Positions 26,721 to 35,304 of a DNA stretch of 36,884 nucleotides are shown piece after piece. The notes beneath the pieces are model-generated. The model was not told the DNA's origin and ran no database searches. It saw only the letters and a list, made by a program, of their open reading frames with translations. The stretch is from assembly GCA_949840775.1 (NCBI GenBank), contig CATKXO010000030.1:1-36884 (forward strand), in the 5' to 3' direction. A program made the translations under genes and the position numbers. How positions within the stretch are numbered: the first letter of the stretch is position 1; every line of letters starts with the position of its first letter. The stretch is from an uncultured bacterium (GTDB lineage Bacteria > Bacillota > Clostridia > Oscillospirales > Oscillospiraceae).

Positions 26721-28895
26721 ATGAAACTACGACGGATATGTTCAGCCCTGCTCCTGTCCAGCCTGCTGCTGGCCTGCCTGGCCGGGTGCAGCGGCACCTC
26801 TGATGAGATCCGCATCGGCACAGGCGGCACAGGGGGCGTCTATTACGCCTACGGCACCGCCCTGGCCCCCGCCATTGAGGAGGCCACCGGGTGGAAAACC
26901 ACTGTAAAGGAAACCACCGGCTCCGACGCCAACCTGGAGCTGCTGGCGGGCGACCTGGCCGATCTGGCCATCGTCCAGAGCGACACCCTCCAGTTCGCCG
27001 CAGTGGGCGAGGGCAGCTTTGCCGGCCAGATTCTCTCCGGCTACAGCGCGGTGGGCGCCCTCTACTCCGAGGCCTGCCAGATCGTGGTGACCAAGGAGTC
27101 CGGCATCACCTCCATCGCTGACCTGGCGGGCAAGCGGGTATCTGTGGGCGCGGAGAACTCCGGCGTCACCCGGAACGCGGAGCAGATTCTCCAAGCCAAC
27201 GGCCTGACCCTGGATAAGCTGAAGGTCAGCCGGCTGGCCTTTGCCGAGTCCGCCAACGAGATGGCGGCGGGCAAGCTGGACGCCTTCTTCTGTACGGCGG
27301 GCGCCCCCACCAAGGCGGTGGCTGAGCTGGCGGAGACGACCGACATCCGCCTCATCTCCCCCGACCAGCGGACCATCGACCAGCTTATGGGCCTGTACAA
27401 CTGCTACGCCATGTGCACCATCCCCGCCGGCACCTACAAGGGCCAGGACGAGGACGTGACCACTCTGGGCGTCCAGGCGGTGCTGGTGGCCTCCGACAAG
27501 CTGGACGCCGCCATCGTCAAGCAGATCACCGACACCCTGTTCCAGGCCAACGGCCAGGTCCAGGGCGCTGTGGCTGTGGATGTCTCCCTGACCCCAGAGT
27601 CCGCCGTTCAGGGCGTGCCCATCCCCTTCCACTTTGGGGCCGCGTCCTACTACGAGGGCAAGGGCGTTGCGGTGGAGGCCAGGACGCCGGTGAAAAACGT
27701 GAAGAGCTTCCAGATGTCGCTGGATATGTACCAGACCCTGGCCGTGGCCGTGGTGGTGCTGTTCATCGGCGGCTGGCTGAAAAAGAAGATCAAGCTGCTG
27801 GAGACCTTCTGTGTCCCCTCCCCCGTGGTGGGCGGCCTGCTCTTTGCCATTCTGTCCTGCGTCCTCTACGCCACCGGCGTGATGGAGCTGAGCTTTGACG
27901 AGACCCTGAAAAATGTGTGCATGGTCATGTTCTTCACCTCCGTGGGCTTCCAGGCCAACCTGAAGGTGCTCAAGAGCGGCGGCATCAGCCTGCTCATCTT
28001 CCTGGTGTGCGTCACGGTCCTCATCGTGCTCCAGAACATCGCGGCTGTGGGCTTCTCCCAGGTACTGGGCGTCAACTCCCTGCTGGGCATGTGCACCGGC
28101 TCCATCCCCATGGTGGGCGGACACGGCACCGCGGGCGCCTTTGGACCCATTCTGGAGGGCCTGGGGCTGGAGGGGGCCGCCACCCTGTGCACTGCGGCAG
28201 CTACCTTCGGCCTGATCTCCGGCTCCCTCATGGGCGGACCTCTGGGCCGCCGGCTGATTCTGAAGCACGACCTGCTGAAGACTGCCGTCCCCGTGGAGGA
28301 CACCCTCCCCACTCACGCTGAGGAGCAGGGTTCCGCCGCCTCCAAGGGCTACGCCACCGCCGCCTATCAGCTGGCCATCGCCATGGGCATCGGCACCATC
28401 GTGTCCTGGCTGCTGTCCAAGACCGGCATGAGCTTCCCCGTGTACATCGGCGCCATGATCGTGGCCGCCATTATGCGCAACGCCAGCGAGTTCTCCGGCA
28501 AGTTTGAGGTGCCCATGGCCGCCATTGACGACATCGGCAGCATCTGCCTGTCCCTGTTCCTGGGCATCGCCATGATTACCCTAAAGCTGTGGCAGCTGGC
28601 CGCCCTGGCTGTGCCCCTGGTCCTGCTGCTGGTGGTGCAGGTTGTGCTGATGTTCCTGTTCGCCTACTTCGTGGTTTACAACGTAATGGGCCGCAACTAC
28701 GACGCCGCTATCCTGGCCGCCGGCACCTGCGGCTTCGGCATGGGTGCCACCCCCAACGCTATGGCCAACATGCAGGCCCTCACCGACCGGTTCGTCCCCT
28801 CCGTCAAGGCCTATATCCTGGTGCCCATCGTGGGCAGCATGTTTGCCGACTTTATCAACAGCATCACCATTACCTTCTTCATCAATATGCTGTAA
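26721..28895 (+). CDS. TAXI-type binding lipoprotein fused to GltS-type Na+/glutamate symporter
   Basis: The 724-residue protein joins two complete modules. Residues 1-23 are a lipoprotein signal (lipobox LAGC, Cys23). Residues 28-330 match TAXI substrate-binding proteins of TRAP systems: EIRIGTGGTGGVYYAYG, ATGWKTTVKETTGSDANLEL, YSEACQIVVTKESGITSIADL and GKLDAFFCTAGAP. Residues 332-724 match full-length GltS: MSLDMYQTLAVAVVVLFIGG, ETFCVPSPVVGGLLFA, CTGSIPMVGGHGTAGAFG and CGFGMGATPNAMANM, with about 10-12 membrane helices. A tethered binding domain would present a dicarboxylate or amino acid to a sodium symporter. There is no frame break between the modules. The start is ATG 26721, 10 nt after AAAAGGAG; substrate unknown. 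Confidence 0.9.
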   Translation: MKLRRICSALLLSSLLLACLAGCSGTSDEIRIGTGGTGGVYYAYGTALAPAIEEATGWKTTVKETTGSDANLELLAGDLADLAIVQSDTLQFAAVGEGSFAGQILSGYSAVGALYSEACQIVVTKESGITSIADLAGKRVSVGAENSGVTRNAEQILQANGLTLDKLKVSRLAFAESANEMAAGKLDAFFCTAGAPTKAVAELAETTDIRLISPDQRTIDQLMGLYNCYAMCTIPAGTYKGQDEDVTTLGVQAVLVASDKLDAAIVKQITDTLFQANGQVQGAVAVDVSLTPESAVQGVPIPFHFGAASYYEGKGVAVEARTPVKNVKSFQMSLDMYQTLAVAVVVLFIGGWLKKKIKLLETFCVPSPVVGGLLFAILSCVLYATGVMELSFDETLKNVCMVMFFTSVGFQANLKVLKSGGISLLIFLVCVTVLIVLQNIAAVGFSQVLGVNSLLGMCTGSIPMVGGHGTAGAFGPILEGLGLEGAATLCTAAATFGLISGSLMGGPLGRRLILKHDLLKTAVPVEDTLPTHAEEQGSAASKGYATAAYQLAIAMGIGTIVSWLLSKTGMSFPVYIGAMIVAAIMRNASEFSGKFEVPMAAIDDIGSICLSLFLGIAMITLKLWQLAALAVPLVLLLVVQVVLMFLFAYFVVYNVMGRNYDAAILAAGTCGFGMGATPNAMANMQALTDRFVPSVKAYILVPIVGSMFADFINSITITFFINML

Positions 28896-28906
28896 CCGGT
28901 ATGCGA

Positions 28907-28942
28907 AAATCCCGCCTCCGTGAGGGGGCGGGATTTCTTGAG
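28907..28942 (+). terminator. terminator after the fusion gene
   Basis: AAATCCCGCC / GGCGGGATTT stem with a 10-nt loop, followed by a short T-rich stretch. Confidence 0.8.
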
Positions 28943-28973
28943 CTGTAATTGACCCGTAATCGGAAAGTTGCTC

Positions 28974-29002
28974 TTGCCAAGCGGGAAAATATCGTGTATA
29001 AT
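28974..29002 (+). promoter_or_regulatory. promoter of tRNA-Leu
   Basis: TTGCCA, 17 bp, exact TATAAT ending 13 nt before the tRNA. Confidence 0.85.
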
Positions 29003-29015
29003 GTCTGTCGTACCT

Positions 29016-29102
29016 GCCGGTGTGATGGAATTGGTAGACGTAGCGGACTCAAAATCCGCCGCTGGCAACAGCGTGGGGGTCCGAGTCCCCCCACCGGCAC
29101 CA
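29016..29102 (+). tRNA. tRNA-Leu (anticodon CAA)
   Basis: An 87-nt class II tRNA with acceptor stem GCCGGTG / CACCGGC, an encoded CCA end, a long variable arm, and the anticodon stem GCGGA / TCCGC enclosing CTCAAAA, giving anticodon CAA for UUG codons. The GGTCCGAGTCC T-arm is normal. The foreign island begins right after it, so this gene may be its insertion point. Confidence 0.96.
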
Positions 29103-29110
29103 AACCCATA

Positions 29111-29165
29111 TAATCCGAACCTGTTTCCGATAGGAGATGGGTTCGGATTATTGGTTTTCTTTGAG
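29111..29165 (+). terminator. terminator-like hairpin after tRNA-Leu
   Basis: TAATCCGAACC and GGTTCGGATTA pair around a 17-20 nt loop and are followed by TTGGTTTTCTTT. Confidence 0.7.
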
Positions 29166-29269
29166 AGATTTGAGTGTACCTATTTCAAGAACGGTCTGGA
29201 GCGGAAGGTGACTTCCAAGCCGAGAGGGCCAAGAAATAGACGGGGTCAGGGCGGACTAGCTGTTAAGCC

Positions 29270-29298
29270 TTGCAAAACTGGAATATTCATGGTACAAT
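29270..29298 (+). promoter_or_regulatory. promoter of the cas3 remnant
   Basis: TTGCAA, 17 bp, TACAAT. From 29166 to 29269 I see no gene. Confidence 0.65.
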
Positions 29299-29338
29299 GA
29301 AAAACATTGGTATATTAGCACAAAAAGAGAGGCTGCCA

Positions 29339-30298
29339 ATGGAAAACTATACAGCACATTTAAAGAAAAATATGTCCGGCCACACATTGGCTGTTCAGAC
29401 CGTCAGCCAGCATTGCCGGAAAGCCGCAGGATACGCCGCACAAACTCTGGAGCCCATATCACTCTCCTCCAGCGGATATTTAGCCGGTCTGGTCCACGAT
29501 ATGGGCAAATACACACAGCGTTTTCAAGACTATATTCATGGCGGTTCCGGCTCTCGCGGCTCGGTAAATCACACCTTTGCCGGGGTACGGCTGCTGCTGG
29601 AGCGGTATCATCATGAAGATGCCGCAGATTTTTCCAGTGTAATCTGCGAACTGCTGGCCCTGGCCTGCGGCGGCCACCATGGTCTGTTTGATTGCTTGGG
29701 TGAACAACAGGGAAACGGTTTTCAACACCGGTTGGCCAAAGAGGATATTGCATACGAAGAGGCCGCCGAAAATTTTATCGCTTTATGTGCAAGCGAGACG
29801 GAACTGGACCGGCTGTTCCAAGCCTCCTTCACAGAACTGACCCCGGTGCTGGAGCACATCTGTTCCATGACAGATGAGAACAGCGAATATTTTGACGACG
29901 AGACCGCTTTTTACTGCGGGATGCTGTCCAGGCTGCTCCTCTCTGCCATAATCGAGGGGGACCGCCGGGACACAGCGGAGTTTATGGACGATCTATGCTT
30001 CCCCGAAAAGCGGAGCGCTGGGGAATTGGAACAGATGTGGAGTGAGTGTTTAACCCGAGTTGAACAAAAAATAAGCGGCCTTCCTCAGGACTCCCCTGTC
30101 AGCAGGGCCAGACAGACGATCTCTGACCAGTGCAGGCAGGCCGCGGAACAGGCCGGCGGAATTTTCCGGCTGGCGGTACCCACCGGGGGCGGCAAAACGT
30201 TGTCCGCACTGCGCTACGCTCTTGCCCACGCCCGCCGGCACAAAAAGCAGCGGATCATCTTTACAGCTCCCGTCCCCCTTGCGGGGGGAGTGGATTGA
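29339..30298 (+). pseudogene. cas3: truncated cas3 (HD nuclease plus start of helicase)
   Basis: The first ~311 codons are a clear type I Cas3. The HD nuclease shows VHDMGKYTQRFQDY (His53, Asp54), NHTFAG (His78) and CGGHHGLFD (His113, His114), and the helicase begins with LAVPTGGGKTLSALRYALAH (Walker A at 281-287) and IIFTAP. The rest, about 400-450 residues with motifs Ia-VI, is missing. The frame runs into a CRISPR repeat at about 30272 and stops at 30298. Without the helicase and Cascade subunits it cannot support interference; the HD domain might still fold. The ATG at 29339 follows GAGAGG; earlier in-frame ATGs lack a site. Confidence 0.88.
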
Positions 30299-30368
30299 AA
30301 TGGCCAGTAAAGGCGCTGACGGCTTTGGGCGCTCACGTCGCCCCCCTTGCAGGGGCGTGGATTAAAAT
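30272..30368 (+). CRISPR. two-repeat remnant of a type I-C-like CRISPR array
   Basis: Repeat 1 (30272-30301) and repeat 2 (30337-30368) share CTTGC, a G-run, GTGGATT and an AAAT end; repeat 2 has GTCGCCCCCCTTGC then AGGGGC, the usual type I-C hairpin form. They flank one 35-nt spacer (30302-30336). Both repeats are imperfect relative to each other (stem bases, GAAAT versus AAAAT), as expected for the decayed end of an array. There is no leader and there are no cas1/cas2 genes. Confidence 0.8.
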
Positions 30369-30503
30369 ATGATGAGGGAATATGCGCAAAAATCCTACAA
30401 TCTTCTTCACTACTTAGTAAGCTCTGGACGTAATACTACATCACACCTTAACCTACCGCAATGCCCTGAGAAACTAATCTCAGGGTATTACAGCACCTTG
30501 ATT
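30369..30503. other. intergenic region after the CRISPR remnant
   Basis: No gene is seen. An 8-bp inverted repeat CCCTGAGA / TCTCAGGG (about 30466-30487) lies 17 bp beyond the immunity gene. It could be a weak terminator for the leftward toxin operon, though it lacks a T-run. Confidence 0.4.
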
Positions 30504-31178
30504 TTAGTCTCTCAACAGATCAACAGGAAAGTATACACATCCCTCGAAATCTTCTGCCTGGAAACCTTGTATCTTTGCGACGGCGGCCCCTACAAAGCAC
30601 CAGTAGCCGCAGTAGGTACCCTTAGACCTCTTGTCTGAATCATACCAGGCCTCCTCGCGATTGCTCGGATACCACTTATTTTCGATATAGTCTCTCAGTT
30701 CTCCTGCATCCAGCTCGCCCTGTAAACACCGGAAAAACGCTTGAAAGATTTTGGGAAAAGCCAACTCCGCTGTATCCACCCTGGCCGGTACACCATCCCT
30801 GCCATAGGATTCCAGCACATCCAAAAAAGAGTCTTCAGGATGAGGCACCGTTATACCCGTACTCCTCTCCAACAGAATGGCCATAGAGAACACGTTCAGT
30901 GCCTCATTGTAAGTCAAGCTGTCTTTGACCCGCACATATCCGCAATACTGCGTGAACCATTTTTCCAGCGTATCTTTCCCGCTCCCAATCGAATATTGCG
31001 CCACCAGCATATCCCAGCACAGCTTTTCCAGGTAGATGCAGCATAGCTGGATTTTCCCTCGCTCCGCTCCCGACTGGGTCAGCTGTTCCATCGTCTGCTG
31101 AAATTTGCTTATGCGCTTTTCCTGCTTCGCGATATACTCCTCAAAATACGCCTGATTTTTCCTTGTATCACGTACCAT
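30504..31178 (-). CDS. PoNi-type immunity protein (DUF1910/DUF1911)
   Basis: The 224-residue protein has the helical N-terminal part of DUF1910-like proteins (CCIYLEKLCWDMLVAQYSIG) and the DUF1911 C-terminus: a Tyr/Trp/Ser cluster (EEAWYDSDK), then GTYCGYWCFVGAAVAKIQGF and FPVDLL. PoNi proteins neutralise PoNe DNases. It directly follows a PoNe-domain gene and overlaps it by 11 nt, the expected toxin-then-immunity order. GGAG lies about 10 nt before the ATG. It ends the operon. Confidence 0.85.
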   Translation of the reverse strand: MVRDTRKNQAYFEEYIAKQEKRISKFQQTMEQLTQSGAERGKIQLCCIYLEKLCWDMLVAQYSIGSGKDTLEKWFTQYCGYVRVKDSLTYNEALNVFSMAILLERSTGITVPHPEDSFLDVLESYGRDGVPARVDTAELAFPKIFQAFFRCLQGELDAGELRDYIENKWYPSNREEAWYDSDKRSKGTYCGYWCFVGAAVAKIQGFQAEDFEGCVYFPVDLLRD

Positions 31179-32076
31179 TGATTCTCACTCCTTCCTCCAC
31201 AATCTTGCCGGCTGCATCCACCCGGTCATAAATAACCTCCGCTGCCAAGTCTCCGCCTTTCGCGACTCTGCCTACATAACATCCCACTTCGTCATTTAAC
31301 TGTGCCATACGAATCTCATCCGCAGTTTCTTTGCCTACCGCATCATCAAGTCTTGCGTCAATCCAGCTCTGGCTCATCTGGGGACCATCGCCTTTTATCT
31401 CTCTATTTAACTCCGCATTGAAAGACTTCGCATCAACAATCAGGTAGGGCGGCTCCCCATCCGGATTATGGTAGACGCCATCAATTCCATGATGAATCGG
31501 GTCTGTTAGGTCCGTTACCGCATCTGTAGAGATTCTATCATAACCCCGGTCTCTCAGGTCCTGGTCAACTTTCATCTCGCCGTAGTTGCCCTTTTCTTTG
31601 TTCGTCTCCAGCGGCACATCTCCATTTTCTACCGATTCAATAACCTGAGCCTGCTTTTGGGCAATCTCGTCCGCTGATAACTTAGGCCCGGCAGCTTCCG
31701 AACCGCTTCCTTCCATTCCCGGCTCGGCCCCATCCAGTTTTGATGTCTGCCCCTGCGCATCGCTCCTGTACTCCACCCCATCCAGTGTATATTCCGTATT
31801 CGGCCGCACCTGACCATCTACCTTGAAGATATCGCCATAGTCATCCGTCTCGTAAGTAATCCCGTCCATCTCAAACTGGGCATGGGGATTAAATACCTCG
31901 CCGATCCGCTCAGGCAGATACTCCGCCGCCGGCGCCTCACCAAACCTCTTGGGCAGTTCATATGCAGCTTCTTTTGCTGCCTCAGAAACAGCCTCGGCCG
32001 CCTTGTCCACCACCTCTTTCGCTGTCTCCTTCGCCACCTCTTTCGCAGCCTCCCAAAAAACCGCCTCCAGGCTCAT
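31168..32076 (-). CDS. PoNe-family DNase toxin
   Basis: The 302-residue protein has an Ala/Lys/Glu-rich amphipathic helix (1-45). Two DGxxYxTD-like repeats (70-115, QFEMDGITYETDDYGDIFKV and the following copy) and a spacer come next. The C-terminal PoNe nuclease (about 160-302) shows GNYGEMKVDQDL (Glu167), GIDGVYHN (Asp199), LIVDAKSF (Asp215, Lys217) and MSQSWI. PoNe is a PD-(D/E)XK DNase of interbacterial toxins. No signal peptide, LXG, WXG100 or PAAR module is seen, so the route out of the cell, if any, is not a standard one. The ATG overlaps the stop of the ATPase gene (ATGA), tying the two together. Confidence 0.85.
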   Translation of the reverse strand: MSLEAVFWEAAKEVAKETAKEVVDKAAEAVSEAAKEAAYELPKRFGEAPAAEYLPERIGEVFNPHAQFEMDGITYETDDYGDIFKVDGQVRPNTEYTLDGVEYRSDAQGQTSKLDGAEPGMEGSGSEAAGPKLSADEIAQKQAQVIESVENGDVPLETNKEKGNYGEMKVDQDLRDRGYDRISTDAVTDLTDPIHHGIDGVYHNPDGEPPYLIVDAKSFNAELNREIKGDGPQMSQSWIDARLDDAVGKETADEIRMAQLNDEVGCYVGRVAKGGDLAAEVIYDRVDAAGKIVEEGVRINGT

Positions 32077-35000
32077 AGTCTTTCACCTCCCGCCCTCTTC
32101 AACTCACGAAAGGCCTGCTCTTCGGCCTGGCCTTTTACGATTTGGGCAATAGACTGTGTAATCATCTGCTGGATGGTCACCAACAGCGCCTCATCTTTGA
32201 GGTCCCAGCATGTTCTGATCCTCGCAATAATCTGTTCTTTTCTTTTCAGCTGTCCCATCTTCTGACCCTCAAACACATTGTAGGCAACATATCCTTGCTC
32301 CAATGGAAGCAGCTGCTTTCCTTCCAGCACATGATAGAGTAAAACTTTTGTTCGCGGCATATCTCTGAGCCCATGAATCCAATCCTTAACTGTGTCAACA
32401 TCCTCCTGCGTCATTTCATAGTTGTCTTCCAGCCCAAAGACTTTCTTAAAATAATGTTGGAAGACCTCAGACCTGTCTTTCCGGACATATTCCATCGGCT
32501 GAACGTCCTCATACCGCTCAAACTTGCAAAGTACCGCCTCGACCCAGTCGTTCTGGTAGACAGCCGCCACCCCTTTTGGCAGCCTGGCCAGCTCTGTGAT
32601 TTGCTCGTCATTCAGCGCAAGCGAGGTGCCCACAAGCCGACTGTCCGACTCGTCCGGCAGCCGGAGAACGATTTTCGTATTGGTGTTCCGGATGACCGCC
32701 TCATCCAGCAGCCCGGGGGCCTGGTCTGCAATGATAAAGCCCTCGCCATAGGTACGCATCTCAGCAATCGAGTTCGTCAGCATCTCCACTGCTTTCCCCT
32801 GCAGGTTCGCCCCCTCCTGACTCTGAGCCACAGATGTCTTTCGCAGAAGGTTATGGGCCTCCTCCAGCACAGTGACATGGAGCAGCTGCTCGTTCATGGC
32901 ATCCAAACTCATCCGATACTCCTGGAGCTTCATCACAATAAAGCCCATCATCAGTGACTTCGTCTCACTGGAGCCAACCCGGCTCAAATCAATGATAACA
33001 TTCTCTTTGAAAAGCGCCTCATTGCTCTGTTCCCGGCTGGAGCACAGGATTTGGCCATTGATTCCATTCGTCAGGGACTGGACGAGGGTGATGATAGCGA
33101 CGGAGTAATCGCTCTTGGTGTCCTCCGAATAGAGCGAGGACTTCATGACCTGGGGCAAACCCTCCATCAGGTCAAAGAATGTGGGGAAGGCCACCGGCTC
33201 ACACCTGGAAGTGCGGAGGTTCCACCCCACCTTCTCATAGCTTTTCTCCACGGCATCCTTCAAGACCGCAGGCATTGCGGCATACATTGGCCAGCACGCA
33301 TTAAAAATTTCAATCAGCCTGTCGATATGCTCCAAAACGTGGACGCCCGCCGGGAAGGAGAAGGGATTGACACAGAGCAGCTCCGCCTTGTCCTCATTCG
33401 TCCCATAGACATGGCAGCGCTTTCCAAATACCTTCTTATACTCCCCCTTCGCCGGCTCTACCACCAGGAAATTGACCCCCTGCTCCTGAAGCTTTGAAAT
33501 CAGCTGGTACACCGCATTGGATTTGCCGGCCCCTGTCGAGCCGGTAATAAACGTATGGGATGCCAGGCTGTCAACGTCCAGGCACACCTGACGCTCCTCC
33601 TTGCGCCGCATATGATAAATTTGCCCGATGTGGATGCCCCGGCCACAGCCGGGACCGGCCGCTTCATATCTCTGCACTTCCCGCCCAAACGCGGCGCTCA
33701 CCAGCACCGGCAGACCGCTGATTGATTTCCTGGGAAAATTCAGCGCCTTGGCCAGTTCTTTTCCGGAAAGATTGGCCGCAGGTGTAACCAGAGACGGATA
33801 CATCAGCCTTCTGTCATCTTCATAGCAGTTAAGGCCAAACAGCGGATGCTGTAACCGACGGATATATTCCAGGATTGCCTGTGCCGGCTCCTTTTCCTCC
33901 AAGCCATCCCACAGAGTAAGCGCCGCCTTCGTCATGTAGGACTCCTCACCCTGGGTCAGTGCCAAATACATATGGGCTACATTGTTCGCCATGACCGGGG
34001 ACTCGGCAATCATATACGCGGCAAACTCCCACATCCCCAGCGCCGAGCTCTCCTCCATCCGTTTCAGCTGGTTTTCAATTACCTCCAGCGTGTGCTGGAC
34101 GCCATAATTCGTGTAGGTCTGCGTGATTCCCTCATTGCTCCCCAGCTGAGCAGTCACAGACGCGGAGCGGGAAAAGGAGACCCCAAAATTCACCCCTATG
34201 TTTGCTCCCATTGTGGTTGTCTCCGACGCCGTATCTTGTATCGGGCTGTAGCAGCCGGCAAGGCCAGCCACTGTACCAACGACCTTCTTCCCAACCTTTT
34301 TTGCAATCCCATCTTTTTCATTTTCCCGGTACAGTCTTTGCCGGTTCTGACCTTCTGACACAGCTGCCGAAGCCTGCGCACCGGCGCTGACGCCCAGATT
34401 GACGCCAAGGCTCGCAGAGGCGTTAAGAGAATCGGACTGCGTATAGGTATAGCTTGTCTGCCAGGACGCATAGGGCGAGAGGGCGGAGTACAGTTCAAAG
34501 AGCCGGTTTTTATATGCCAGCTGATTTTGGACCGGCTTGGCCAGCAGTACGATGGTATATTCCTCCGACTCATCTTTTGGTATCATCCCGTCCAGCAGCT
34601 TCTCCATGCTCTGGCTGATAAATCCCTCCGACTTCTCGGAGGCCAGATTTGAGACCACCGCCACAGATTTTACATCGGCTGCCGGCTGAAGGCTGACCGG
34701 TATCCCCCGGCCGAAGCTGTCCCTCCTGCCCTGGTTCGTCCTGATTTCAACGCCGGGGAAATTCCCCCGGAGAGCTCCCACCAGGCGGTCATTGTACGCC
34801 ATGGCCTTCGCCGGGTCCGCCTGCTTCTCGTCGGTGTTGACCACCCCCAGGGTCACAGCACCCTTTTCCCTGGTCCGGTGGTATATCAGGGCAATATTGC
34901 AGTCCTCCTCGCTCAGCACCTGATATACATTCACCAGCTTGTCCAGACTCTTCTCCTCCGCGTCTGTGACCCACTTTGTGATGTCAAAATACCTGATTCG

Positions 35001-35279
35001 ATTCAAGTCATCAAAGCGGCTGACATCCATATGTACCGGCTTATAAAAACTTTTCAGCTGCTCCAGGTATGCCTGATATACCTCAATGCCCACAGCGCCG
35101 AGATTTCTGACGATGCACTTCTTCACTTCATCGCTGTTCATGTCCGGCTTCTGCGCCAAATAGGCCAGCCTCTTTTCTTCCACCGCAGCCAGCTGCTTCG
35201 GAGTCAGCGCCGCCGCACTGGTCACTGCATCAGACGCCATATTGGCCAGCTTCTGCTTTACATTCGCAATAATTCCCAT
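32073..35279 (-). CDS. large HerA/DUF87-like ATPase with Gly/Ala/Ser-rich insert
   Basis: The 1068-residue protein has an N-terminal half unlike known motors. It ends in a P-loop domain with Walker A TGSTGAGKS (about 579-587), NFLVVEPAKGEYKKVFG, ENVIIDLSRVGS, a Walker B-like VTVLEEAHNLL, and GFIIADQAPGLLDEAVIRNT, the pattern of HerA/VirB4-type hexameric ATPases. Residues about 280-385 hold two related segments, LGVNLGVSAG and IGVNFGVSFS, rich in Gly, Ala and Ser, which may be a membrane- or pore-facing hairpin. It could pump DNA or protein. It lies 25 bp after the GTPase gene (GAGGTGA before the ATG) and overlaps the toxin start by four bases. Confidence 0.8.
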   Translation of the reverse strand: MGIIANVKQKLANMASDAVTSAAALTPKQLAAVEEKRLAYLAQKPDMNSDEVKKCIVRNLGAVGIEVYQAYLEQLKSFYKPVHMDVSRFDDLNRIRYFDITKWVTDAEEKSLDKLVNVYQVLSEEDCNIALIYHRTREKGAVTLGVVNTDEKQADPAKAMAYNDRLVGALRGNFPGVEIRTNQGRRDSFGRGIPVSLQPAADVKSVAVVSNLASEKSEGFISQSMEKLLDGMIPKDESEEYTIVLLAKPVQNQLAYKNRLFELYSALSPYASWQTSYTYTQSDSLNASASLGVNLGVSAGAQASAAVSEGQNRQRLYRENEKDGIAKKVGKKVVGTVAGLAGCYSPIQDTASETTTMGANIGVNFGVSFSRSASVTAQLGSNEGITQTYTNYGVQHTLEVIENQLKRMEESSALGMWEFAAYMIAESPVMANNVAHMYLALTQGEESYMTKAALTLWDGLEEKEPAQAILEYIRRLQHPLFGLNCYEDDRRLMYPSLVTPAANLSGKELAKALNFPRKSISGLPVLVSAAFGREVQRYEAAGPGCGRGIHIGQIYHMRRKEERQVCLDVDSLASHTFITGSTGAGKSNAVYQLISKLQEQGVNFLVVEPAKGEYKKVFGKRCHVYGTNEDKAELLCVNPFSFPAGVHVLEHIDRLIEIFNACWPMYAAMPAVLKDAVEKSYEKVGWNLRTSRCEPVAFPTFFDLMEGLPQVMKSSLYSEDTKSDYSVAIITLVQSLTNGINGQILCSSREQSNEALFKENVIIDLSRVGSSETKSLMMGFIVMKLQEYRMSLDAMNEQLLHVTVLEEAHNLLRKTSVAQSQEGANLQGKAVEMLTNSIAEMRTYGEGFIIADQAPGLLDEAVIRNTNTKIVLRLPDESDSRLVGTSLALNDEQITELARLPKGVAAVYQNDWVEAVLCKFERYEDVQPMEYVRKDRSEVFQHYFKKVFGLEDNYEMTQEDVDTVKDWIHGLRDMPRTKVLLYHVLEGKQLLPLEQGYVAYNVFEGQKMGQLKRKEQIIARIRTCWDLKDEALLVTIQQMITQSIAQIVKGQAEEQAFRELKRAGGERL

Positions 35280-35304
35280 GCTATATCACCTCATCTTTTG
35301 ACAA

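Noticed and set aside
26742-28316. 524-residue minus-strand frame opposite the TAXI-GltS gene
   Set aside because: Antisense shadow; the plus strand has a continuous, motif-rich protein.
29103-29338. Search for a tRNA 3'-end duplication marking an att site just after tRNA-Leu
   Set aside because: I found no second copy of the tRNA 3' end within the window; the far end of the island is outside it, so insertion at the tRNA stays unproven.
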